NCBI RefSeq assembly: GCF_006385595.1 | Contig: NZ_CP041046.1 | Location: 3,410,001-3,474,000 of the forward strand | Direction of reading: 5' to 3' | Length of the DNA stretch: 64,000 nucleotides | From: Luteibacter pinisoli | GTDB taxonomy: Bacteria > Pseudomonadota > Gammaproteobacteria > Xanthomonadales > Rhodanobacteraceae | In this document: positions 36,624 to 45,072 of the stretch, in pieces | Layout of the letters: the number at the start of each line of letters is the position of its first letter | Numbering within the stretch: the stretch's first letter is position 1 | Notes under the pieces: model-generated | What the model was told of the DNA's origin: nothing | What the model saw: only the letters and a program-made list of their open reading frames with translations | Database searches by the model: none | Translations under genes and position numbers: made by a program

Positions 36624-37634
36624 TCAGACCGGTTCGGCGCTGGTCGGGCGGTGCGTCTTCATGGACGGCCGGCGCATGTGCGATTCGAACTGCACAGCCT
36701 TGTTGCCGGCCGCGTTTGCCATGCGGCCACGGAAAATCGGCACGTCTTCGGCAAATACCGTGGCCAGGTCCGGCATGCTGATGGGGATGACATCGCCCTT
36801 GCGCAGGTGCAGGAAGTCGCCAATGGTGAGGCGCGCTTCGGCCAGCATGGAGGTGACCTCCACCTCGGCATCCAGGATCTCCTCGTGGAGGTTCTGGATC
36901 CAGCGGTCGTCACGCTCGGCCCGGTCGCTCTGCACGCCCGCATCCAGCAGCTCGCGGATCGGCTCCACCATGGAGTACGGCAGGGTCAGGTGGATTTCGC
37001 CACCGCCGCCATCCAGCTCCACGTGGAAGCGGGAGACCACCACGGTTTCGGTGGGGCTCACGATATTGGCGAACTGCGGGTTGATCTCCGAGTTCAGGAA
37101 TTCGAACTGCATCTTCAGCACCGGCGCCCAGGCCTCGGCCATGGCGCTGAACGCCTCGGCCAGGACGATCTGGATCACTCGGTTTTCCGTCGGCGTGAAG
37201 TCGCGGCCTTCGATGCGGGCATGGAAACGGCCGTCACCACCGAAGAAGTTGTCGATCACCGTGAACACGAGGCGCGGCTCGAAGATCATCAGCGCGGTGC
37301 CGCGCAACGGCTTGATGCGGACGAGGTTGAGGTTGCTCGGTACGGCCAGCGAGTGGACGTACTCGTTGAACTTGGTCATCTTCACGCCCAGCACCGACAC
37401 TTCGCACGACTTGCGCAGCACGTTGAACAGGTTGGCGCGGAAGTAGCGGGCGAAACGGTCGTTGACCATTTCCAGCGTCGGCAGGCGGCCGCGGACGATA
37501 CGGTCCTGCTGGGTGAAGTCGTAATCGAGGATCGAGCCCGGCGGCGGTGGCGGCTCGAGCTCCGTCTCGACGGCGCCGCCCTCCACGCCCGCCAGGAGCG
37601 CATCGATTTCTTCCTGGGTGAGGATGTCGCTCAT
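36624..37634 (-). CDS. fliM: FliM, flagellar motor switch protein
   Basis: 336 aa C-ring subunit. N-terminal CheY-P binding peptide ILTQEEIDALLAG at residues 4-16, middle domain with the GGG/GxF-type region (FGGDGRFHARIEGRDFTPTE), and a C-terminal SpoA domain joining FliN. Follows fliL by 13 bp. Confidence 0.97.
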   Translation of the reverse strand: MSDILTQEEIDALLAGVEGGAVETELEPPPPPGSILDYDFTQQDRIVRGRLPTLEMVNDRFARYFRANLFNVLRKSCEVSVLGVKMTKFNEYVHSLAVPSNLNLVRIKPLRGTALMIFEPRLVFTVIDNFFGGDGRFHARIEGRDFTPTENRVIQIVLAEAFSAMAEAWAPVLKMQFEFLNSEINPQFANIVSPTETVVVSRFHVELDGGGGEIHLTLPYSMVEPIRELLDAGVQSDRAERDDRWIQNLHEEILDAEVEVTSMLAEARLTIGDFLHLRKGDVIPISMPDLATVFAEDVPIFRGRMANAAGNKAVQFESHMRRPSMKTHRPTSAEPV

Positions 37635-37647
37635 GGCTGGACGCCCG

Positions 37648-38142
37648 TCACTGCATGATGAAGCTGGTGAAATACAGGGCGTCGACGCCCGGGCGGCCGA
37701 TCTTTTCCTTCAGCACGCGCTGCACTTCGGCCAGCGCCGCGGCCTGCAGCTTCTGCTTGCCCTTCACGTCGGAGAGGGTCTTCACGTCCTGCGCGGAGAA
37801 CAGCATCAGCAGGGCGTTGCGGATTTCCGGATCCGATTCCTTGGCGGCATTGATCGCCTCGGGATCGTGCGACATGACGTTCACGCCCACCTGCAGGAAG
37901 CGCAGGGCCGTGTCGTCCTGGAAATTGACCACGAAGGCCGGGTCCAGCTGCAGGTAAACCGCCGGCTTGGCCTTGGCGGCCTCGACGGCAGCCTGTTCGG
38001 CGCTCTTCGGGTGGCCGCCCTTCAGCATGAAGAACGCGCCACCGCCGCCCGCAGCGAGCACGACGATGGCCAGGATCGCAAGGAGCTTGCCCTTGCCCTT
38101 CTTCTTCGTGCCTTCTTCGCCTTCTTTCTTTGCCGTGGCCAT
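37648..38142 (-). CDS. fliL: FliL, stator-associated flagellar protein
   Basis: 164 aa. Lys/Glu-rich cytoplasmic N-terminus, one TM (about 20-40), and a periplasmic FliL domain ending LYFTSFIMQ. Supports stator recruitment and torque. First gene of the fliLM transcript behind a sigma-54 promoter. Confidence 0.96.
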   Translation of the reverse strand: MATAKKEGEEGTKKKGKGKLLAILAIVVLAAGGGGAFFMLKGGHPKSAEQAAVEAAKAKPAVYLQLDPAFVVNFQDDTALRFLQVGVNVMSHDPEAINAAKESDPEIRNALLMLFSAQDVKTLSDVKGKQKLQAAALAEVQRVLKEKIGRPGVDALYFTSFIMQ

Positions 38143-38180
38143 GCCGGTGAAACCTCGTTGATGCGGATGCTGTGTATTGT

Positions 38181-38196
38181 TGCAAGCGGCGTGCCA
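38181..38196 (-). promoter_or_regulatory. Sigma-54 promoter of fliL
   Basis: TGGCACGCCGCTTGCA on the minus strand, a full consensus match, 39-54 nt upstream of the fliL ATG. Transcription start expected near 38169. Confidence 0.88.
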
Positions 38197-38273
38197 TCTC
38201 GCACAGCAGGCGGTGCACCAGCGGAAGCCGCATTTAAAGGGGTTTTCGGCCAGATGGGCCCGCGGGCGACTGA

Positions 38274-38311
38274 GCCGGAAAATTGACGCGCGACGGTATG
38301 ACGTCGCGCGT
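38274..38311 (-). terminator. Rho-independent terminator after fliK
   Basis: Perfect 10-bp stem (ACGCGCGACG/CGTCGCGCGT, loop 6 nt, 38286-38311) just after the fliK stop, followed on the minus strand by CAATTTTCC. It separates the fliE-K transcript from fliLM, which has its own promoter. Confidence 0.8.
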
Positions 38312-38315
38312 GGCG

Positions 38316-39461
38316 TCAGGCGACTTCGTCGACCAGGCCGCGCGACACGCGCGACGTAGCCGCGCTGACCATGGCGTCACCCGCGCCATCGGCCTGGGCG
38401 GACGACCCGCCCTGCCCCTGGTCCTGGCCACCCTGGTTCTGCTGTGCGCCGCCCTGGTTGACCTCGGCCTGGCCCAGCGACAGCCCGTGGTGGGCGAGCA
38501 TGGCGTCCAGGTTGGACAGCGTCTGCTGCACGGCATGCACGGCTGCCGGGTGCTGGGCCATGATGGCCACGTTGACCTTGCCGCCGTCCATGCTCACGCG
38601 CACATCCATGCTGCCAAGTTCTTCCGGATGCAGCTTGATCCGCGCTTCCTTGACGTTGCCCGCGGCCGAGCTCATCCAGGCGATCTGCTCGCCGAGATCC
38701 TGCGAGAACTGCGGCGAGGTCACCGGCTGGGTGGCCTGCAGCTGCATGGGCCCATCGAGGTGGCCGGCCGCCTGCGCATGCGCGAACGGCATGCTGCCGA
38801 GCGACGCCGGGTCGACGCCGTCCTTGTCGTCCTTGCCTGCGTCGGCGACGCCTGCCTCTTTGGCGAGCAGCGCGGCAAACGGGGCGACTGCCGGCGTCGC
38901 GACGGCGGCGCTGCCGTCGGCAGCCGCGGCCGTGGCGAGGCCCACCGCGTTGAGCCCGGCGTCCTTCGTCGCCGCAGCGGCGTCGCCCGTGCCCGTCAGG
39001 GCGGCAAGCGCGCCGGCCGGATTACCCGTGGCCACGTCCTTCGCGGCGCCGAGCGCCTTCATGGCCACCTGGGTGGCCTGCACGGGGACGCCGATGAGGG
39101 CGAGCATCGACGCGGCGATGGACGTGTCGTCCGTCGTCTTGTCGTCATCGTCCTTCGCTGTGTCTTTGTCTTTTTGCGCATCGGCTTTCTTGCCGGCGTC
39201 TTTCTGGCCCGCGGCCTTCGCGTCGGGTGCCTTGTTGGCCGGCGCCTTGTCGGCGGCCTTCGATGCACCCGTCGTGTCGTGGCCGTGCTGGCTGCTGGCC
39301 GGCTTGCTGGCACTCGCGTGGGCGGCCGACATCGCATGGTCGAAGCCGTGCGATGCCGACGGCGCCGCTTCGTCGGGCGACGCAGGCGACGGCGAGGTCG
39401 ACGGCTTGGGCGCCGGCGGCGTCGGGCGAGCGGCGTTGAGAAGCAGCGAGGCGTTATTCAT
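38316..39461 (-). CDS. fliK: FliK, flagellar hook-length control protein
   Basis: 381 aa. Low-complexity Ala/Lys/Asp-rich N-terminal ruler region (about 1-230) and a compact C-terminal substrate-switch domain about 255-355 with the family core ARIKLHPEELGSMDVRV. C-terminal tail is Gln/Gly-rich. Start MNNASLLLNAARP at 39461 overlaps the fliJ end by 8 bp; an upstream in-frame extension lies inside fliJ and was rejected. Confidence 0.94.
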   Translation of the reverse strand: MNNASLLLNAARPTPPAPKPSTSPSPASPDEAAPSASHGFDHAMSAAHASASKPASSQHGHDTTGASKAADKAPANKAPDAKAAGQKDAGKKADAQKDKDTAKDDDDKTTDDTSIAASMLALIGVPVQATQVAMKALGAAKDVATGNPAGALAALTGTGDAAAATKDAGLNAVGLATAAAADGSAAVATPAVAPFAALLAKEAGVADAGKDDKDGVDPASLGSMPFAHAQAAGHLDGPMQLQATQPVTSPQFSQDLGEQIAWMSSAAGNVKEARIKLHPEELGSMDVRVSMDGGKVNVAIMAQHPAAVHAVQQTLSNLDAMLAHHGLSLGQAEVNQGGAQQNQGGQDQGQGGSSAQADGAGDAMVSAATSRVSRGLVDEVA

Positions 39462-39897
39462 GGGTGGGGCTCGATGAGGTCGTTCGGCGGTACTGGGAGC
39501 GTTCGTCGGCTTGTTCCTGCTCGCGGCGGTCCTGCGACTTACGCTCCTGCTCGCGGTATTTCGCGGTGACGGAATCCAGGGCCTTCGCACGGCCGCGGGC
39601 TTCCGCCCAATCCACGCGCGCACGCTCGAGGGCGCGCTCGCGGCGCTGCACCTCGCCAAGCTGCTGGACGATGGCCATGTCGATTTTCTGCAGGAACTGC
39701 TGCCGGTTCAGGAGCTCGGCGACGCCGATACCCGAGGGCATCTCGGCGTATTCGTTGCGATAGCGGCGCAGCTCGGCGAGCTGGTGCTCCGCGTCGGCCA
39801 CCGCGCGTTGCTGCGTGGCGAGTGCGCGCGTGGCGTCCTCGGCCTTGTCGGCCGCGAGGTCCACCACGGGTTGCAGGCGGTCTGCGCGCGAGGGCAT
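39454..39897 (-). CDS. fliJ: FliJ, flagellar export chaperone-escort protein
   Basis: 147 aa, almost wholly charged heptad-like helix (about 5-130), typical of the FliJ coiled coil that inserts into the FliI ring. Start in TGATG overlap with fliI; overlaps fliK. Confidence 0.93.
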   Translation of the reverse strand: MPSRADRLQPVVDLAADKAEDATRALATQQRAVADAEHQLAELRRYRNEYAEMPSGIGVAELLNRQQFLQKIDMAIVQQLGEVQRRERALERARVDWAEARGRAKALDSVTAKYREQERKSQDRREQEQADERSQYRRTTSSSPTHE

Positions 39898-41258
39898 CAG
39901 TTAGCCTTCGCCGCATCGACGAGGCCGGATTCGGCCTCGTCGAGGTAAACAGGCGTGTCGGTTTCCTGCTGGAGGAACGCCGACAGGGTGGGATAAAGCG
40001 CGATGGCTTCGTCCGTACGCGGATCGCTGCCCTTCTGGTAGGCGCCCACGGCAATCAGGTCGCGCTGCTGGCGGTACGCCGAGTAGACCTGGCGGAAGCG
40101 TTGCGCGGCGCGCATATGGTCCTTGCTGACCACCGCCGGCATCACGCGGCTGATCGAGGCCTCGATATCGATGGCGGGATAATGGCCTGCTTCGGCCAGG
40201 TCGCGCGAGAGCACGATGTGGCCATCGAGGATGGCGCGCGCGGAGTCGGCGATCGGGTCATGACGGTAGTCGTCGCCTTCGGTAAGCACGGTGTAGAACG
40301 CCGTGATCGAACCGCGGCCTTCCGCGTCGTTGCCGGCGCGCTCCACCAGGGCCGGCAACATGGCGAACACCGACGGCGGGTAGCCCTTCGTCGCCGGGGG
40401 CTCACCGATGGCCAGGGCGATTTCGCGCTGGGCCTGGGCATAGCGGGTGAGCGAATCCATCAGCAACAGCACGCGCTTGCCTTCATCACGGAAGTGCTCG
40501 GCGATGGCCGTTGCCACCTGCGCACCGCGCAGGCGCGACAACGGCGGTGCGTCCGCCGGCGCGGCAACGACCACGGCACGGCGACGCCCTTCTTCGCCCA
40601 GCGTGTGATCGACGAATTCCTTGACTTCGCGACCACGCTCACCGATCAGGCCCACCACGACCACGTCGGCGTTGGTGAAGCGGGTCATCATGCCCAGCAG
40701 CGTGGATTTGCCCACGCCGGAACCGGCGAACAGGCCGATGCGCTGGCCGCGCCCGACCGTCAGCAGCGCGTTGATGGCGCGCACGCCCGTGTCGAGCGGG
40801 GTGTCGATCGGCTGGCGCAACATCGGGTTGATCGGGCCACGGCGCAGCGGCGCGCGATCACGCGCCAGCAGCGGGCCCATGCCATCCAGCGGCACGCCGT
40901 CCGGGCCGATCACGCGGCCCAGCAGCGAATCGCCCACGGGTACGCCGGAGATGGAAGCGACCGGCGTGACGCGCGCATTGGGCAGCACGCCATGCATCTC
41001 GCCGGTAGGCATCAATAGCAGGCGGCCATCGGAGAAGCCGACCACTTCGGTTTCCAGCTGCTTGCCATCGGCGCCGGCCACCATGCAGCGCGAGCCGACG
41101 GGTGCCTCGCAGCCGACGGCCTCGAGGGTGAGGCCGACCACGCGGCGCAGCTTGCCTTCGGCCTGCAGCGGGCGCACGCGCTCGACATTGGCGCGCTGCA
41201 CCGCAAGGGCCTCGCGCCAGTGCGCGGTGCGCGTGGCCTTGTGGTTATCGGTGCTCAC
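39897..41258 (-). CDS. fliI: FliI, flagellar export ATPase
   Basis: 453 aa F1-beta-like hexameric ATPase. Walker A AGSGVGKST around residue 175, Walker B LLLMDSLTRYAQAQRE and the GYPPSVFAMLPALVERAG segment. GTG start at 41258 overlaps the fliH stop (GTGA). Confidence 0.97.
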   Translation of the reverse strand: MSTDNHKATRTAHWREALAVQRANVERVRPLQAEGKLRRVVGLTLEAVGCEAPVGSRCMVAGADGKQLETEVVGFSDGRLLLMPTGEMHGVLPNARVTPVASISGVPVGDSLLGRVIGPDGVPLDGMGPLLARDRAPLRRGPINPMLRQPIDTPLDTGVRAINALLTVGRGQRIGLFAGSGVGKSTLLGMMTRFTNADVVVVGLIGERGREVKEFVDHTLGEEGRRRAVVVAAPADAPPLSRLRGAQVATAIAEHFRDEGKRVLLLMDSLTRYAQAQREIALAIGEPPATKGYPPSVFAMLPALVERAGNDAEGRGSITAFYTVLTEGDDYRHDPIADSARAILDGHIVLSRDLAEAGHYPAIDIEASISRVMPAVVSKDHMRAAQRFRQVYSAYRQQRDLIAVGAYQKGSDPRTDEAIALYPTLSAFLQQETDTPVYLDEAESGLVDAAKAN

Positions 41259-41926
41259 GACTCGACCGACTCGTCGCCAGCGACGTCTTCGTCGCTCGCC
41301 TGGCCGTCCAGCACGCTGTCGATCACGGACGCGAGGCGCGTACGTACGCGCGCATCGAGGCGCGACTGCTCGCTTTCCAGGCGGACGTCACCGCGCTCAA
41401 GCGCGGCGTCGTCGACGACCGTGCCTTCGTGGTCGGTGGACGCACGGTGCTCGCGTACGAGCGCCGCGTCGGCAGGATTCAGGTGGATCTTGATATGGCG
41501 CGATGCCGACGGCAGCGCATCGATGGCCTGGTGGACCACGTCGAGGATTTTTTCCGGGCGCGTGGCGATCTCGTAGCCGAGCACGCGCTCGGCGATCACG
41601 GTGGCCAGCACCGCGAGGTCGCCCGCCACGTCGCTATCGAGCTCGGCAAACGGCCGCTCCACGGCGGCGAACAGCGCATCCAGGCGCGCGACCTGCGCCG
41701 CGAGTTCACGCCTGGCCATGGCCCGGCCTTCGTTCAGGCCGGCATTGAAACCTTCTTCGCGTGCCTGCCGCTCGATCGCCTCGATCTCGGCCACGGTGGG
41801 CCGATGCGGGGTGTCGTCCTCTTCCGCGTCCGCGGCATGCTGCACGTCGGAACCGCCGACGATCGGCAACTCCCAGCGCTCGAACTGGTCGATGCGTTCG
41901 CGCGAGAGGATCGAGGTAAGGCTCAT
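41255..41926 (-). CDS. fliH: FliH, negative regulator of FliI
   Basis: 223 aa. Acidic N-terminus, central helix with GxxxG-like spacing (EEGFNAGLNEGRAMAR, about 76-91) and a C-terminal domain with VTVIAERVLGYE-type core. Links FliI to the C-ring. TGATG overlap with fliG stop upstream; overlaps fliI. Confidence 0.94.
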   Translation of the reverse strand: MSLTSILSRERIDQFERWELPIVGGSDVQHAADAEEDDTPHRPTVAEIEAIERQAREEGFNAGLNEGRAMARRELAAQVARLDALFAAVERPFAELDSDVAGDLAVLATVIAERVLGYEIATRPEKILDVVHQAIDALPSASRHIKIHLNPADAALVREHRASTDHEGTVVDDAALERGDVRLESEQSRLDARVRTRLASVIDSVLDGQASDEDVAGDESVES

Positions 41927-42939
41927 CAGACGAATTCTTCCCCGCCACCGGCGAGATTGATCTGGCCGGCGTCAGCCAGGCGGCGCGCGGTAGCCAGCAC
42001 TTCTTTCTGCGCCGCATCCACTTCGGACAGGCGGACGGGACCCTTCACTTCCAGGTCGTCGCGCAGCATGTCGGCCGCACGCTTGGACATGTTGGCGAAG
42101 ATCTTCTCGCGAATCGCCGCATCGGCGCCCTTCAGCGCGGTGATCAGGCGAGCGGACGGCACTTCGCGCAGCAGCACCTGCATGCTGCGGTCGTCGAGTT
42201 CGGCGAGGTCGTCGAACACGAACATGAGTTCTTCGATGCGATCGCCCAGGCCGGTATCGATGCCGCGGATGGCACCCATCAACTCGGCTTCGCGCGAGGT
42301 TTCCATCGCGTTGAGGATGTCGGCTGCCGCCTTGAGGCCGCCCACCGTGGCCGACTTCAGCTTGTTGGAGTTGCCCGAGAACTGGCGCTCCATGATTTCA
42401 TCGAGTTCGTTCAGCGCATGCGGCTGCACGCCGTCCAGCGTGGCGATGCGCATGATGACGTCGCTGCGGGTACGCGCGGCCAGGTAACCGATGACTTCGG
42501 CGGCCTGGTCCGGCTCCAGATGGGCCAGCACCAGCGCGATGATCTGCGGGTGTTCCTGGCCGATCATCTCGCCGATGGCGCGGCTCTCCATCCACTTGAG
42601 CGACTCCAGGCCCTTGCTGCTGCGGCCCAGGAGGATGCGATCGATCAGGCCGCCGGCCTTGTTTTCGCCCAGGGCGTTGACCAGGATGCGGCGGATATAG
42701 TCTTCCGTGCCCACGCCAATCGCCGTGTGCTGGCCCACGTCTTCCTGCAGCTTGTTGAGCACCAGCTCAACCTGCTCCTTCGAGACGTTCTTCAGCTGCG
42801 CCATCGCCGTACCCACGGCCTGCACATCGCGTGCACCCAGGTGCTTGAGGATGGACGCGGCGTCCTCCTCACCCAGCGTGAGCAGAAGAATCGCGGCTTT
42901 CTGCGCGCCCGTCAGGGCTTCTTTCGACTCAGCCGCCAT
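41926..42939 (-). CDS. fliG: FliG, flagellar motor switch protein
   Basis: 337 aa, three armadillo-like domains. EHPQIIALVLAHLEPDQAAEV middle motif binds FliM; C-terminal torque helix with charged residues (DDRSMQVLLREVPSARLITALKG region) faces MotA/MotC. Overlaps fliF end by 11 bp. Confidence 0.97.
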   Translation of the reverse strand: MAAESKEALTGAQKAAILLLTLGEEDAASILKHLGARDVQAVGTAMAQLKNVSKEQVELVLNKLQEDVGQHTAIGVGTEDYIRRILVNALGENKAGGLIDRILLGRSSKGLESLKWMESRAIGEMIGQEHPQIIALVLAHLEPDQAAEVIGYLAARTRSDVIMRIATLDGVQPHALNELDEIMERQFSGNSNKLKSATVGGLKAAADILNAMETSREAELMGAIRGIDTGLGDRIEELMFVFDDLAELDDRSMQVLLREVPSARLITALKGADAAIREKIFANMSKRAADMLRDDLEVKGPVRLSEVDAAQKEVLATARRLADAGQINLAGGGEEFV

Positions 42940-44638
42940 CGTCGGATACCCAGCTCTTCACGACCTGCGCCACCTGTTTCGGATTGTCGGCGGCCATGCG
43001 CTTGGCAAGACCCACCTTCTGTTCATAGGCCAGCAGCGCGGGTGCGCCAAGCTGGGCCTTCGGGTTCACCTGGACGCGATCCGGGGTCATGTCATCGTCG
43101 TCGACCATCACCGACACCGTCGGCATCGGGCCGGCCAGTGCCATCCCCTGCTCCATCATCGGCGCCGGCTTCAGCAGGCCCTTGAGCATCGGGCGCAGCA
43201 CGAAGAAGCCGACAATGAGTGCCACCATCACGCCCAGGCCCTGCTTGATCAGGTCGAGCATGCCAGGGCGTTCCCAGAAGGCGGGGCTCTGCGGCGCATC
43301 GTCGGCCGTGATGCCGTGGAACGCTTCGTTGATCACGCTGACGCTGTCGCCGCGCGCGGTGCTGAAACCCACCGCGTTCTTGGTCAGTTCGGTGAGGCGC
43401 TGCAGTTCTTCCGGGGTGAACGGCACGCTCTTGGTCTTGCCGTCCTTGTCCGCCACGGTCTTGTTATCGACCACGACGGCGACGGTGAGGCGCGCGACCT
43501 TTCCGGCCGGATCGGTCACGTGGCTGACGGTGCGGTCCAGCTCATAGTTACGCGTGGCGCTCTGCGTCTGCTGCGAGGGATTCTGTGCGGTCTGGGTGGC
43601 GGCGGACTGGCCCGGCGTGGCCGGCTTGCCCGCGGCCGGGTTGGCGGCGGTCGCGTTGCCACCCGTGTTCGGCGGCTGGTTGCTCAGCGCACCCGGGACA
43701 CCGCCATTGGTGGCCGGATCCGTACGCGTGTCGCTGCTGGTCTGCTCGCTGCGCAGCGCCGGGTTGTCGTGGTTGAAGGTTTCGCTGGCCTTCTCGGTGG
43801 ACGAGAAGTCGAGGTCGGCGAACACCTGCGCACGCACCTTGCCGGCGCCGACCAGCGGGGACAGCAGGTCTTCCACGCGCTGCGTGTAGGTGGCTTCGAT
43901 GCGGTTGGACAGGCGCAGGCGGTTGTCGCCGATGGCCGCCGGGCTGTCCGGATCGTTCTGGGTAAGCAGGTTGCCGCCCTGGTCGATGACCGAGACGTTG
44001 CGAGCGTCGAGTTCCGGCACGCTGGCGGCAATGAGATGGACGATCGCGGCCACCTGGCCGGCGTCGAGCTGACGGCCCGAATACAGGGTGACGACCACCG
44101 ACGCGCTGGCCGGCTTGTTGTCGCGGATGAAGGCGGAAGGCTTCGGCAGGGCGAGGTGGACACGCGCGGCGCGGACCGACTGCAGGCCGGCGATGGTGTT
44201 GCCCAGGTCGGCTTCGAGGGCGGACTGGAAATGCGAGCGCTCGGCCATGTCGCTCATGCCGAACGGCGAATCCGTTGCCGGCTGCGCACTGGCGCTGCCC
44301 TGCGGCAGGCCCTGGCCGGCGAGCTTCAGGCGCACGGCGGCGACGTCGGCCACCGGCACGAAGATGGAGCTGCCGTCGGTGCTAAGGGTGTACGGCTCGT
44401 TCTGGGTCTGCAGCGCCTGGGTCACGGCGGCCGCGTCTTTCTGCTCAAGGCCGCCGTAAAGCAGGCCGTAGTTCGGTGCACGCGACCACATCACCGCGGC
44501 AATGCCGATGGCGACGGCACCCGCGATACCCGCAAGCATCATCAGCTGGCGCGCCGCAGGCGTCTGCGAGAGCGACTTCAGCGAGTGCATGCGCGATGCG
44601 GTGCTGCTGTCCGTGGTAGCGACGCCGTTATCAGCCAT
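42929..44638 (-). CDS. fliF: FliF, flagellar MS-ring protein
   Basis: 569 aa. TM1 at about 35-55, periplasmic ring-building motifs (about 60-230 and 240-430) with a low-complexity Asn/Ala/Gln spacer (about 310-365), TM2 about 448-470, and a cytoplasmic C-terminal FliG-binding tail (KQVAQVVKSWVSDDGG). Between fliE and fliG. Confidence 0.96.
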   Translation of the reverse strand: MADNGVATTDSSTASRMHSLKSLSQTPAARQLMMLAGIAGAVAIGIAAVMWSRAPNYGLLYGGLEQKDAAAVTQALQTQNEPYTLSTDGSSIFVPVADVAAVRLKLAGQGLPQGSASAQPATDSPFGMSDMAERSHFQSALEADLGNTIAGLQSVRAARVHLALPKPSAFIRDNKPASASVVVTLYSGRQLDAGQVAAIVHLIAASVPELDARNVSVIDQGGNLLTQNDPDSPAAIGDNRLRLSNRIEATYTQRVEDLLSPLVGAGKVRAQVFADLDFSSTEKASETFNHDNPALRSEQTSSDTRTDPATNGGVPGALSNQPPNTGGNATAANPAAGKPATPGQSAATQTAQNPSQQTQSATRNYELDRTVSHVTDPAGKVARLTVAVVVDNKTVADKDGKTKSVPFTPEELQRLTELTKNAVGFSTARGDSVSVINEAFHGITADDAPQSPAFWERPGMLDLIKQGLGVMVALIVGFFVLRPMLKGLLKPAPMMEQGMALAGPMPTVSVMVDDDDMTPDRVQVNPKAQLGAPALLAYEQKVGLAKRMAADNPKQVAQVVKSWVSDDGG

Positions 44639-44674
44639 GGGGAGAATTCAGTCCTGTGGGTCGTGTCACGCCGG

Positions 44675-45004
44675 TCAGACCGACATGTTCATGATTTCTT
44701 TGTAGGCATCGACCATCTTGTTGCGCACTTCGGTCATGCCGCGGAACGCGAGATCGGCTTTCTGGCCCTGGATCATCACCTGGGCAAGATCGATGCCCGG
44801 GTCGCCGCGTTCGAAGGCGGCGGAAAGTTGACCCGCCTTCTGCTGTGTCTCGTTGACGCTGTTGATCGATTGCTTGAGCAGGTCACCGAAGGCGCCCTTC
44901 TGGGCCGGGGCGGCTTCGCCCACGCCGCGCATGGCGGGCATCTCGGTCTGCGCGCTGATGCGGCGCATCTGGAGCAAGAGGCTGTTGACGTCGATCGTGG
45001 TCAT
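44675..45004 (-). CDS. fliE: FliE, MS-ring/rod junction protein
   Basis: 109 aa, FliE family: N-terminal helix, GAFGDLLKQSINSVNETQQKA, and the conserved C-terminal GMTEVRNKMVDAYKEIMNMSV-type helix. First gene of the fliEFGHIJK transcript. Confidence 0.95.
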   Translation of the reverse strand: MTTIDVNSLLLQMRRISAQTEMPAMRGVGEAAPAQKGAFGDLLKQSINSVNETQQKAGQLSAAFERGDPGIDLAQVMIQGQKADLAFRGMTEVRNKMVDAYKEIMNMSV

Positions 45005-45043
45005 GACGGTTTTCCAACGCGTATTCGTCTTACCGACACTTCA

Positions 45044-45059
45044 AGCACGACCCATGCCA
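45044..45059 (-). promoter_or_regulatory. Sigma-54 promoter of fliE operon
   Basis: TGGCATGGGTCGTGCT on the minus strand. GG and GC dinucleotides are at the right spacing; two positions differ from TGGCACG-N4-TTGCW. Lies about 40 nt upstream of fliE. Confidence 0.75.
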
Positions 45060-45072
45060 ACGATCAGCAGGT

